Assembly (NCBI GenBank): GCA_017553575.1 | Contig: JAFZKQ010000067.1 | Span: 30,327-94,326 of the forward strand | Reading direction: 5' to 3' | Source of the DNA: Paludibacteraceae bacterium | GTDB lineage: Bacteria > Bacteroidota > Bacteroidia > Bacteroidales > Paludibacteraceae | Length of the DNA: 64,000 nucleotides | Shown: positions 9,601 to 17,067 of the stretch, in pieces | How positions within the stretch are numbered: the first letter of the stretch is position 1 | How the letters are laid out: each line of letters begins with the position of its first letter | Program-made: the position numbers and the translations under genes | The notes under the pieces: model-generated | Seen by the model: only the letters and a program-made list of their open reading frames with translations | Databases searched by the model: none | Told to the model about the DNA's origin: nothing

Positions 9601-9997
9601 CCTTTATCTGCGAGTATCCTACCGAATCCATCTCGGTGGGCATCATATCTATGAAATCGTCGATGGTTCGATCGTATTTCTGGAAGGTTCCGCTGAAAGT
9701 ACCCACATAGATATCGCCATCCATACAATCCACGTAATAGAGGTCTTCCCTGTGCATATTAGGATATTTATCCTGCCTAAAATACTTAAAAAGCTTTCCG
9801 TCAAAACGATCCAGTCCGAAGTCCGTTCCCAACCACAGGAATCCCAAAGAATCCTGCACCATGGAAAAAATCAAGTTGGAAGATAGACCGTCTGCTGTGG
9901 AAAAATGGTTGAACCGCACATGAACCTTGGAATCCACGGAAGCGAAGACTCCCATGGAGAGAAAACATAGCCCCAATATAATAGCAACCTTCCTCAT
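6665..9997 (-). CDS. Hybrid two-component-type regulator lacking the HATPase domain
   Basis: I take the ATG at 9997 because the product then begins with a clear signal peptide (MRKVAIILGLCFLSMGVFAS); an upstream ATG at 10108 adds 37 unlikely residues. The mature part is a two-component-propeller sensor (about 30-670), a Y_Y_Y domain (about 680-760) and one membrane helix (about 764-786). A short coiled coil leads to a histidine-kinase dimerisation helix with H823 in HDLHNP. The receiver follows at about 860-975 (phospho-acceptor D910 in IICDM, K959 in MAKPF) and an AraC-type DNA-binding domain ends the protein (about 1005-1110). Only some 37 residues separate H823 from the receiver, so the catalytic ATPase domain is missing. 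The receiver also lacks the usual N-terminal acidic pair (VLLLIGMD). It sits next to the xylan esterase and xylanase genes, which it plausibly controls. Confidence 0.9.
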   Translation of the reverse strand: MRKVAIILGLCFLSMGVFASVDSKVHVRFNHFSTADGLSSNLIFSMVQDSLGFLWLGTDFGLDRFDGKLFKYFRQDKYPNMHREDLYYVDCMDGDIYVGTFSGTFQKYDRTIDDFIDMMPTEMDSVGYSQIKGIRRSANGTPYLFTTERVFRFDDKLKRFNAKFPAFDSLRSSFISFLNIDAEDRFWLGSINQLKIYDSNGLVLKTFNADPNHFGHVSGVVPIGENAWIVSFWNDWIWIVENSGGNFRIREEIHLPFNRVNKMMRGRNGRYWFATDGDGLWFADSVSAGASFTEVLPTNAPAEGLKKIYSIVESEDGTIWLGTQSTGLWSFNMDERSFIVYSKDYGFPQSACTSFTEDGRGNILVGTDGNSVYSVSPDFRSIIHYNLPCENVLGITATHEGFYVSSWGGGLYMLSPSSGQSTSVTYSPDFNPTKMFFHLCETSEGTLWACSANDDPYVKRHGETWERMPLRDASSFGFESKWTTRVLDASGSSRWILATNLLWIFDGKSLQVVHPELYDSKSHNPFVVVDADRDEEGNLFVLSNHAVLRFSADNLAIDTLSFIPKDSYRIIQRDNKGKFWIASVNGIFSFDYKQQTYSRLPGDYPDLFYYKSSYKDSKGRLYFGTMEGFYTFNPQNIAPDTFIQHLSFAELYISKEKISGDNPLIKGGNLSDLKALELSYGMTDVDLHVDLVDYSERGRAFLRYRLKGLTDTWTSVDARRVISFNFIPTGHYTLEVEAFRSDKEKPLKRITLNIKVLPPWWETWWFYALLLLMASSVLFIPLHKKITRLKKEKALLKSEIDEQTALLDKTRRERQKLIHALTHDLHNPLFAVVGDSSAISEETSTEEIVELVIDKALLADSVLLLIGMDPETNKGIKTMLSNYVCVKEASNWNEAIESMEMLSPDIIICDMESTMKEEMNRMLSSDLLKHIPILFVSDKNEETDRLLGLICGAVDFMAKPFNQLELLLKLANILKVKQEQQKVILQRTMTSKMKNIMDNSQQEESIHPFLHSFVDAVRTNYQDSETSPDSLSSALSVSKPTMNRKIKTLTGKTPMEWLTEYRLNKALQLLQDHNEGRNISEIAYEVGFNDPSYFTKKFRDHFGVLPSQVN

Positions 9998-10014
9998 TTT
10001 CAGAAAAAAATAGA

Positions 10015-10060
10015 GAACTACATACGCTTTCGGATTTAACAGAAAGCGGTTATGTAGTTC
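10015..10060. promoter_or_regulatory. Long hairpin in the leader of the regulator gene
   Basis: GAACTACATA-CGCTTTC at 10015-10031 pairs with GAAAGCG (10042-10048) and TATGTAGTTC (10051-10060), with a ten-base loop and a two-base bulge. It would lie in the 5' leader of the minus-strand regulator, about 18-63 nt before its ATG. No T-run follows, so it is not an obvious terminator. It may control translation or message stability. Confidence 0.6.
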
Positions 10061-10074
10061 GTTCACAGCATTCC

Positions 10075-10082
10075 CCAAGATA
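10075..10082 (-). promoter_or_regulatory. Candidate -7 box for the regulator gene
   Basis: On the minus strand this reads TATCTTGG, one mismatch from TAnnTTTG. Transcription would start near 10068 and include the hairpin at 10015-10060. Confidence 0.4.
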
Positions 10083-10233
10083 CAACAATTGCAGACAAAT
10101 AGCAACAATATGGTTAGGGAATGTCTTAGAATATCCTAATAAAAAGAGACTTGAAAAACCCTCATTCGTTTCTCGGAAAGAGAAGGGGGAACCAATAACC
10201 CCTCCTCCTTCCTTGTAATGAGAAACTGCTTAT

Positions 10234-13200
10234 TTATCTCACAATCATGCTCTTACTTTCCACAAAACCATTCGCATTCATGATGTAGAAATAGATACCC
10301 TGAGGCAATTTGTCTACGGGGAATGTCAAGGAATGGCTTCCTGCCACGTAATTGTCGGATGCGATATTCTTGATCTTGACACCTAAACTATTGTAGAGGT
10401 CGATGGTCACGAACGAATTTTGAGCGAGACTAAAATCAATGGTCGTCTCCCCATTGGCTGGGTTGGGTTTGTTTTGAGACAACTGATAGGAGTCACCCTC
10501 CTCGACGAGGTCATTCACTTCAGACAAGTCACCGCCGCAACCGTTGTTCTCCATCTTGTGGCCACCCCAGTCGTATTTTCCACTGTTGTAAACCTTGTTC
10601 ACCGAGCTGGTACGGATCTTCGTGTTCTGTGAATCGTCACCATACAAGAACTTGTTGATGAATGCCTGCGCCGCCTTGTTTTGGTTGTTGGATGCTTGGC
10701 AGTGGGAGTGTCCGCCCTCGATGACGTAGCCGAAGCGGTCTTCAATACCCATGGACTTCCAAACTTCCTCGGCCGCCAAAAGGGAGGCATAGCCTGCCGC
10801 ATCGCCCAACCATGTGTAATCAGGGTTACCGAAGGCCAAGAAGGCACGAGGAGCAATCATGGCAATCAATTCGTGGTGGTCGTAAGGCAACTTGTCGATT
10901 TGGGATTGGAAGTTGCTCTTGAAGCTGTTGAGGAACCAGTCGTAGTTGGTATTGGAGATACCCTCCACGTCAGAACCGATCTCTGAGCTTACACGCCAAG
11001 CGTTGATACCGCCACCACCTGACTCTTGTGCGATGGTCAGAGCCACACGCTCGTCGAACGCACCGGCATACAAAGCCATCTTACCTGCGTAGGAACAGCC
11101 CGTCACGGCGATGTGTCCAAGGTCTGCTTTGATTTGGTCTTTGACGATCTCCAAACCGTCAATCAAACGGCTGATACCCCATGACCAAGCGCAGTAGTCC
11201 GCCTTGGTGTTGAAGGTGTTCGGATACAATTTGTAGAATGGGTCGTTTTGGCTTCTGCCACTACCATCAAATCCTCCATTATAGTTTGCGATTTGCGAGT
11301 GGGTGAATGGCACTTGGATACACTTGGAGAAGTAGGAAGAGCTCAAGCTTCCCGTGTTTCCGTCCATACCAATCACGATAGGGTGAGGGCCGTTGCCGGA
11401 AGGAACGGAAATTTTGCTGGTCAGGGTAAGCGTGTTGCTTCCGTTGTAAACCTTGACGGTCAGCGTACCGCCCGAGTAGGAAGCCTCCAACTTGTCGAAC
11501 TTAGGCTTTTCGCCAATCTCCCAAAATTCAATCTCACGCTTGATCTCGTTACGACGGCAAGACCAGTCGCAGAAATCGGTCACCTTACCGCTACCGTCAG
11601 CCCATTCGAATGGGTTAGGCAACGTCCTGCAAGACTTCAAGTTGTTCTTGTTCAAAGAAGAAGGTTCTGCACAATCCGCACCGGTGTTCTCTACGGAGTA
11701 GCTTAGAGGATATACGCCCGCCTCATTGGAGGAGCCACCGCCACCGTGAGAGCCACCGCCTTGCTCGCCTTGAGACGTCGTGTCTGGCTCTGACAACTTA
11801 ATATAATCTAAATTATTGTTATTGCTTCCGAATTTCACTTTCAGGATGTGCTTTCCTGATTTGATTTCCGTGGTGGTGGCAGTCAGATTTTCATAAACAT
11901 CCCACTTGTTGTTACCCGTTTGCGCCCCTGAAAGAGTTGCCACCTTTTGGTCATCGACATACAAATCCATAGAGATGTCTCCGCTACCATTTGAAGCACT
12001 TGCCACGACATCGTATTTACTTGTTTTTTTCACATCAATGGTGTATTCCAACCATTCACTAGAAGTGGTATAACCAACAGCATTTCCTGTTCCACCCTTC
12101 ACAATATCAACACCTTCGTCAGTACGGTATTTAGCATCCCCCTCGTTCGTGTCGTCCGAGTCATAGTAAGCATTGCCATTCCCTCCGACATCATAATTCT
12201 CTGCTTCGACAAGACCAGGGATAACAAATGCTTCCTTGTAAGGCTTCTGCACTACTTCCGTAGAACCGCCACCGCCTTGGCTTCCCCCTTCGCTACAACT
12301 CAAATCTCCAAGGGAACTGTTTTGTCCCTTCCATGACATGCTGGCACACGTGTATTCTACAGAACCTGAACCACCACCAACCTCACAAAGGAGTTTGCAG
12401 TCATAGATACCCCCTAATTTGACACCTAATTTTTCCCAGTTCTTAAAATGCTCGGTCACATTGACATGTCCACAAGTCTGATAAGAAGAACGGATGGCGA
12501 AGACCTGATCGAAAGTGGAAGTGCCATCAATTGAAGGCTGGTTAATCCGCTTGCCGACCTTTAACGTGTAGGTGACGCCATCCACCGTGTAAGTTCCTTT
12601 TGTCGCCGCTTGACCATTGCGACTCTGATCCCAAAACATACCGCCTCCGTTTGGCGTGAAGGAATCCTCCACAATATAATACTCAATCAATGGGCTTCTC
12701 GTCCAACCATAAATACCTATGTAGGAGTAACTACCACCACCGTTACCAGACTTTGTATAGTTATAAACTGCATGGATTTCACCCAAGTCGGTGTACTTCT
12801 TTGAGTTGGAACCGTCGTAATAACCTACACGAGCCAAATAGTCGCCCGAATTGCTCCAACTTGCCTTAAACGCACAATCGGCCTTTCCGCCAAAGACGGT
12901 CAAATCGCCACCGCCACCATCGCGCCATTGCTCCACGTGATAACCATTGCCGACCTCTTGTCTGACATTACCTGATACGGATTTTCCTCCCGAATATTTG
13001 GTTTTCATGGAACATGGATCTACACAGTTGCTGGAGGATCCGCCGCCTTGTTCGCCGCCTTGGCCTTCGTCATATTTCAACACCTTCAGCATCTGCTCTG
13101 CGTAGCGCTCGCCCAATGTGCGGTAGCTGGCTGAAGAGAAGTGCAGGTTGTCGCCCTTGTGGCCAAGTCCTTGTGCCGAGATGACGTAGGAGTTAGGGAT

Positions 13201-13905
13201 TGTGCTAGGCACGTTGGCGATGATGCTGTTCATGCCTCCGCATTGTCCGCCCTGGTCGGAACGAACCACCTCGCCGACCAACAAAGGCACGTCGGCCGAT
13301 TTCAGACCCAAGTCGTTGAGCAAGTCGTTGTATACGGCTTTCACACGGCTTGGCCAATTGCTTTGTCCTGTGTTCGTTTCGCCTTGGTGCAGGAGTATTC
13401 CCTTGATGACACCCACCTTCTGTGCTTCCTTACCCATCTCGACCAATCGTCCGTAAGGGTTTCCTCCGTAGGATTGGATGGTGCTTTGCATATAGGATTC
13501 AGCACGGTAGCTTTTGTAATTCTCTTTCTCGAAAAGTTGGATATCGCATCCGGCAATAGCTACGACAACGACACCGACTTTGATTTTTTCTGGCAAGTTC
13601 TTTACCAAAGTACGACCAAAATAGTCTACCGGACCGAGATGTTGACCACTACAGCAGGAAAGAGGAGGCGCGGCATCATACCAACCACCTCTCTTTCGAC
13701 TGCCACAGTTGTCATAGGAACAGAGTACTTGGAAACGGCTGTCGACCGTCCTGTCTTGGCTTTCAATATTGCCTTGACCTTCCATATTGGACTGTCCGAA
13801 GCACAAATAAATGTGGAAATTCGGGTCAGGGGCCGCATGGCCGTCCATGACTGTTCCCAGCAGCATTGCTAATACTGCAAGGAAAATGAGTTTTGTGTTT
13901 TTCAT
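10234..13905 (-). CDS. Multidomain xylan enzyme: SASA/CE6-like esterase, GH11 xylanase, CBM6, CE15 glucuronoyl esterase, T9SS tail
   Basis: The start at 13905 gives a 1223-residue protein with a signal peptide (about 1-24). Domain 1 (28-278) is a SASA/CE6-type acetyl-xylan esterase, with S39 in GQSNMEG and D252/H255 in DNLHFS. Domain 2 (about 300-525) is a GH11 endo-xylanase, with nucleophile E408 in PLIEYY and acid/base E508 near LLCEVG. Domain 3 (563-704) is a CBM6. Domain 4 (about 730-1090) is a CE15 4-O-methyl-glucuronoyl methylesterase, with S938 in GCSYAGK, E961 in QESGGGG and a GGHSHC histidine motif. Gly/Ser linkers separate the units. The last 75 or so residues are a type IX secretion sorting domain (NKPNPA, YNSLG, GIYFY). 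All catalytic residues look intact. The protein is probably surface-bound or secreted. Confidence 0.92.
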   Translation of the reverse strand: MKNTKLIFLAVLAMLLGTVMDGHAAPDPNFHIYLCFGQSNMEGQGNIESQDRTVDSRFQVLCSYDNCGSRKRGGWYDAAPPLSCCSGQHLGPVDYFGRTLVKNLPEKIKVGVVVVAIAGCDIQLFEKENYKSYRAESYMQSTIQSYGGNPYGRLVEMGKEAQKVGVIKGILLHQGETNTGQSNWPSRVKAVYNDLLNDLGLKSADVPLLVGEVVRSDQGGQCGGMNSIIANVPSTIPNSYVISAQGLGHKGDNLHFSSASYRTLGERYAEQMLKVLKYDEGQGGEQGGGSSSNCVDPCSMKTKYSGGKSVSGNVRQEVGNGYHVEQWRDGGGGDLTVFGGKADCAFKASWSNSGDYLARVGYYDGSNSKKYTDLGEIHAVYNYTKSGNGGGSYSYIGIYGWTRSPLIEYYIVEDSFTPNGGGMFWDQSRNGQAATKGTYTVDGVTYTLKVGKRINQPSIDGTSTFDQVFAIRSSYQTCGHVNVTEHFKNWEKLGVKLGGIYDCKLLCEVGGGSGSVEYTCASMSWKGQNSSLGDLSCSEGGSQGGGGSTEVVQKPYKEAFVIPGLVEAENYDVGGNGNAYYDSDDTNEGDAKYRTDEGVDIVKGGTGNAVGYTTSSEWLEYTIDVKKTSKYDVVASASNGSGDISMDLYVDDQKVATLSGAQTGNNKWDVYENLTATTTEIKSGKHILKVKFGSNNNNLDYIKLSEPDTTSQGEQGGGSHGGGGSSNEAGVYPLSYSVENTGADCAEPSSLNKNNLKSCRTLPNPFEWADGSGKVTDFCDWSCRRNEIKREIEFWEIGEKPKFDKLEASYSGGTLTVKVYNGSNTLTLTSKISVPSGNGPHPIVIGMDGNTGSLSSSYFSKCIQVPFTHSQIANYNGGFDGSGRSQNDPFYKLYPNTFNTKADYCAWSWGISRLIDGLEIVKDQIKADLGHIAVTGCSYAGKMALYAGAFDERVALTIAQESGGGGINAWRVSSEIGSDVEGISNTNYDWFLNSFKSNFQSQIDKLPYDHHELIAMIAPRAFLAFGNPDYTWLGDAAGYASLLAAEEVWKSMGIEDRFGYVIEGGHSHCQASNNQNKAAQAFINKFLYGDDSQNTKIRTSSVNKVYNSGKYDWGGHKMENNGCGGDLSEVNDLVEEGDSYQLSQNKPNPANGETTIDFSLAQNSFVTIDLYNSLGVKIKNIASDNYVAGSHSLTFPVDKLPQGIYFYIMNANGFVESKSMIVR

Positions 13906-13991
13906 TTTGTTTAATGATTTTTTATTCAACAAGTTACACGTCAATTAATCCATTCTGTCTTTATCCAAGAATCTCACGAAACTCGAATAAC

Positions 13992-15182
13992 TTATTTAAG
14001 AAACCTATAATTATATCCTATGTCAGTCATCAAGACATACAATCCTTTGGGAAGAGAGGAAAGGTCATATTGTTGCACTAGGGAAGTGCATATTCCTTGA
14101 GAAACGACTTTGCCCACGATGTCAATGATTTTGAATGAAAACGGATTTTTTTCACCTCCACGAATAAACAAATGTCCATTTTTTAGGGTTACTGACGGAG
14201 CCATCACAGAACCCGTCACATCGGGAAGATTACCCACGGACTCCTTTTGCGCCATTCTCTTCTCCCTTGCGGTATTAAAGAACTCAATCATATCTAGCAC
14301 CTTATCTGCATTGACACCGTGGTCGCTGCCCGTAGGTATATATTTGCATTCGATGTTGTTTTTCTGCAACTCCTCGTAGAAGAGCTGACTTTGGCACTGA
14401 GCCACGATATTGTCTGCCGAACCGTGCACGAGCAAATAAGGAGGATCACTCGGATCCATGAAGGTGACTGCGGTAGCCAACGCATATTTGTCCGGACATT
14501 GGGAAGCGGAGCAGTTGCCCATCATCGGCGAGATGAAACTATTCAAATCCATAGCAGAACCACAATTCAACTTATCCAAGATGACAGGGCCCGACCAATC
14601 GCAAACGGCATCCACGCTACTGCTGAATTCTGTGAATTGTCCCAGATTTCCCTCAATATCCATCGTCGTGGAGCCTACCGTATACTCTTTTACGTTACGG
14701 GAAGTACCCATCATGGTTGCCAGATGTCCACCAGAGGAGAAACCGGAGATGGCGATGAAAGAGGTATCCACCTTCAAAGACTCTGCGTTACCCCTCAAGT
14801 AGCGCACCACCGCCTTTATGTCATTGATCTGTCCAGGCCATTGTGCGTCATTGTTCGCACGGTGGTTAGGCGTCACAAAGATATAGCCGGCCTTCACAGC
14901 ACCCTCTCCGACGGTGGTCAAGTCGGCCGATCCTTTCGAGTTGTTGCTCGACCATGCACTACCGTAGATATGGATGATGACAGGATAAGAGGCCTTCTCC
15001 TCCTTCGGATAATAGATATCCATCGCATGGTAGCCCTTCCCGTCCCCAACATAGTTGACATCCTTCTTAGAGGTATAGGAACTCAATCCGGAAGAGCCAT
15101 TACCTCCGAATCCCCAACCTTGAGAGAAGGCGTTGAGCGATCCTACGCAAAATACAGCTAATAACCATTTTCTTGTGTCCAT
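13992..15182 (-). CDS. Feruloyl/acetyl esterase-like alpha/beta hydrolase with T9SS-like tail
   Basis: The 396-residue product has a signal peptide (about 1-20) and an alpha/beta hydrolase resembling the BD-FAE bifunctional feruloyl/acetyl xylan esterase group. The oxyanion region is HIYGSAW, the nucleophile elbow is GFSSGGH, and the acid and histidine lie in HGSADN and GSDHGVN. The last 75 or so residues end in GLYVLMTDIGYNYRFLK, like a type IX sorting domain. It lies 86 bp upstream of the multidomain xylanase on the same strand, so the two probably form one transcript. Likely role: removing feruloyl or acetyl side groups so that the GH11 domain can reach the backbone. Substrate choice is inferred from family and context. 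Confidence 0.85.
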   Translation of the reverse strand: MDTRKWLLAVFCVGSLNAFSQGWGFGGNGSSGLSSYTSKKDVNYVGDGKGYHAMDIYYPKEEKASYPVIIHIYGSAWSSNNSKGSADLTTVGEGAVKAGYIFVTPNHRANNDAQWPGQINDIKAVVRYLRGNAESLKVDTSFIAISGFSSGGHLATMMGTSRNVKEYTVGSTTMDIEGNLGQFTEFSSSVDAVCDWSGPVILDKLNCGSAMDLNSFISPMMGNCSASQCPDKYALATAVTFMDPSDPPYLLVHGSADNIVAQCQSQLFYEELQKNNIECKYIPTGSDHGVNADKVLDMIEFFNTAREKRMAQKESVGNLPDVTGSVMAPSVTLKNGHLFIRGGEKNPFSFKIIDIVGKVVSQGICTSLVQQYDLSSLPKGLYVLMTDIGYNYRFLK

Positions 15183-15238
15183 GATTCAATAAATTTAAAG
15201 TGTACGATGTAAGGATTACAAATGTTTTTCACTGGTTG

Positions 15239-15246
15239 CGAAGATA
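15239..15246 (-). promoter_or_regulatory. Candidate -7 box for the esterase-xylanase operon
   Basis: The minus strand reads TATCTTCG, one mismatch from TAnnTTTG, 57 bp before the esterase ATG at 15182. Confidence 0.4.
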
Positions 15247-15469
15247 CATTGGCTCACTTTTATTGCTTGGAAAACAAGATTCAAATAATGGTAATAGAGA
15301 ATCAGTGCGTGGTTTTTTCTCGATGAAATCGCAGAAAAGGCAAAAAAAATAGAAGTATATCGTTCCTCAGGCAAAAAACAAGGTGCGATTAATTGTACCA
15401 CCTTTCCTATAGGGAAAAAGAGAAAGAGACGATGAGTTTATCGACTCAGTTTAATTAACTCAAATTTCG

Positions 15470-15645
15470 CAAGTAAATATTCGCAAGTCCCGAAGGGACG
15501 GTATATGATAGGCAGGGGACTAACCCCTGTATAATGGGCATTGGGTGATGGATTAAAAGCCTCGAAGAGGCGACACATCCATTATACGGCCACCCCCTTG
15601 GGGGTTCCAATTCCGTCTGGCACGTTTCGCACAGGGGGTTATATC
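15470..15645. repeat. Intergenic repeat cluster with short palindromes
   Basis: This gene-free stretch holds GTCCCGAAGGGAC, AGGGGACTAACCCCT, GCCTCGAAGAGGC and CCCCCTTGGGGG, all small perfect or near-perfect palindromes. A 'ggttccaatt...cacgtttcgcacaggggg' type segment is related to repeats near 21060-21160, 59571-59663 and 62081-62163. The rest of 15183-15470 is AT-rich leader sequence without a gene. Confidence 0.6.
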
Positions 15646-16058
15646 ATGACTAAGTAATAATAGATGATTCCATGCTCTATATCCAATATCAACTTGCAGG
15701 TTTCGTCTATCTCAGGCTCTTTCTCACTAAAAAACACCTCGGTATTTCCATGCGCGGGATACACGTATTCGTCAGGAAGGAGATCTTGGAGCACGCCTCG
15801 CTCCATCTCCTCTTTTTGGGAAATCGATTGGTATATTTTCAGGACATCTTCTGAGGAAGTATATATCAAGACACATTTCATTCCGTCAGTCAAGCCAAAT
15901 TCATTCCATTGCTCTTTGGTAGAGATAGAATCGATGTTGATACCGTCGAAAGCCACCCTAAACCGCTCCTCGATCAATGCCAATTGCATAGAATCGCGAC
16001 AGGAACCGAATAACAAGAGACAAGATATGGCGATTAGTATTCCTTTTAGTGCATTCAT
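15639..16058 (-). CDS. Small putative lipoprotein
   Basis: The 139-residue product begins with a lipoprotein signal: a hydrophobic run ending LLFGSC, with Cys at residue 20. The mature part is acidic and has no family I recognise. It ends in a hydrophobic strand (IIYYYLVMI). It lies downstream of another small exported protein on the same strand (16105-16722). Function unknown. Confidence 0.65.
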   Translation of the reverse strand: MNALKGILIAISCLLLFGSCRDSMQLALIEERFRVAFDGINIDSISTKEQWNEFGLTDGMKCVLIYTSSEDVLKIYQSISQKEEMERGVLQDLLPDEYVYPAHGNTEVFFSEKEPEIDETCKLILDIEHGIIYYYLVMI

Positions 16059-16104
16059 ATTTCAATCATTCTATAATAAACAAAAGTATCAAAATTTAGC
16101 CCAC

Positions 16105-16722
16105 TCATTTCCCATTTACACTTTTAACCGTGATTGAATTCAACACCTTCATCATATCTTCCAGACAAAAATTCGCATGACTTTCTATAACAGAATATGA
16201 AAAAAGATACCTTTCCCCTCCAATAACATAATCAACAATACCGCAACACCTAATCGAATCCGGGTTAGAGTAAAAATAGTCAAAACCAACTGATTTACAA
16301 AAAGAAAAAAGGTCATTTGCTCCCTTGTCTATCACAAGTCTTCGTATGTTAGGATTCTTGGGATTGGTAGCAAAATCCACTATGAAATATTCTTGGATGC
16401 TGTTTTTTAATATTAAAGAATCGGGGTTGTTCACAAATGCAGAGTCCACATAGCCTTCCATCAAAACAAATTCGCTAGGATTATTCCTTTTTTCTCTATA
16501 GATAGCATACGCACCCATTCCATCACAACATCCTATATAACACATCGTTTCCGGAATTTTATACTCGAAAGTAAGACCATTCCAGTCCATGCTACACTCT
16601 TTCATTTTAACTTGAGGACGATTCAAAAAATCCACCTCAAAACGTTCTTTAGACTCCAGTTTCAGGAAAAAACAGAGGCAAAAAACAAAACTCGCCCAAA
16701 ATATTTTCTTCTTCATCTTCAT
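16105..16722 (-). CDS. Exported protein of unknown function
   Basis: I choose the ATG at 16722 (16716 is also possible) because it puts a signal peptide first (KKKIFWASFVFCLCFF), while the longer frame starting at 16893 adds residues with no protein character. The mature part of about 180 residues has a CCDGMG segment and conserved-looking beta strands. I do not recognise the family. It precedes the small lipoprotein at 15639-16058 with a 46 bp gap. Confidence 0.6.
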   Translation of the reverse strand: MKMKKKIFWASFVFCLCFFLKLESKERFEVDFLNRPQVKMKECSMDWNGLTFEYKIPETMCYIGCCDGMGAYAIYREKRNNPSEFVLMEGYVDSAFVNNPDSLILKNSIQEYFIVDFATNPKNPNIRRLVIDKGANDLFSFCKSVGFDYFYSNPDSIRCCGIVDYVIGGERYLFSYSVIESHANFCLEDMMKVLNSITVKSVNGK

Positions 16723-16953
16723 ATAATGGAATTTCTTTCTATCAACACGACTCCTTTCGGAATAGAATTGATCGGGAAGATAGGCAATAATCGTAATTAT
16801 CTCTAAAGACAAAATTAGAGAAATATTCTTCAGTCCTATCGAATTGTGCTTTTTTTTGAACCGACAAGCCCCAAACCCCACAGAAATCCTCACCCACGTA
16901 AAAAAACATTGAGAAGAGTGGATAGAATTTTAGGGATAAACAAAAAATTGATT

Positions 16954-16961
16954 TATCTTTG
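16954..16961 (+). promoter_or_regulatory. Bacteroidetes -7 box
   Basis: TATCTTTG is a perfect match to TAnnTTTG and lies 107 bp before the ATG at 17068, implying a leader of about 100 nt. Confidence 0.7.
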
Positions 16962-16980
16962 TAAAAAGCATAATTGCGAA

Positions 16981-17048
16981 GGAAATCCGTTGGATTTTTA
17001 CGGATTCCCTTAATAGAGAAAAACAAATCCTAACCCGCTTCGGTTAGG
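16981..17048 (+). promoter_or_regulatory. Two hairpins in the leader of the SseB-like gene
   Basis: GGAAATCCGT (16981-16990) pairs with ACGGATTCCC (17000-17009), and CCTAACC (17029-17035) pairs with GGTTAGG (17042-17048). The second ends 19 bp before the ATG at 17068. Neither is followed by a T-run. They may affect translation or stability. Confidence 0.5.
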
Positions 17049-17067
17049 CTATAAAGGAACAAAAGAA

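Noticed and set aside
9998..10108. Longer N-terminus for the regulator
   Set aside because: The extra 37 residues come before a perfect signal peptide and overlap the leader hairpin.
3393..15182. Classical SusC/SusD polysaccharide utilization locus
   Set aside because: No TonB-dependent receptor or SusD lipoprotein gene is present in the window, so only an enzyme and regulator cluster is claimed.
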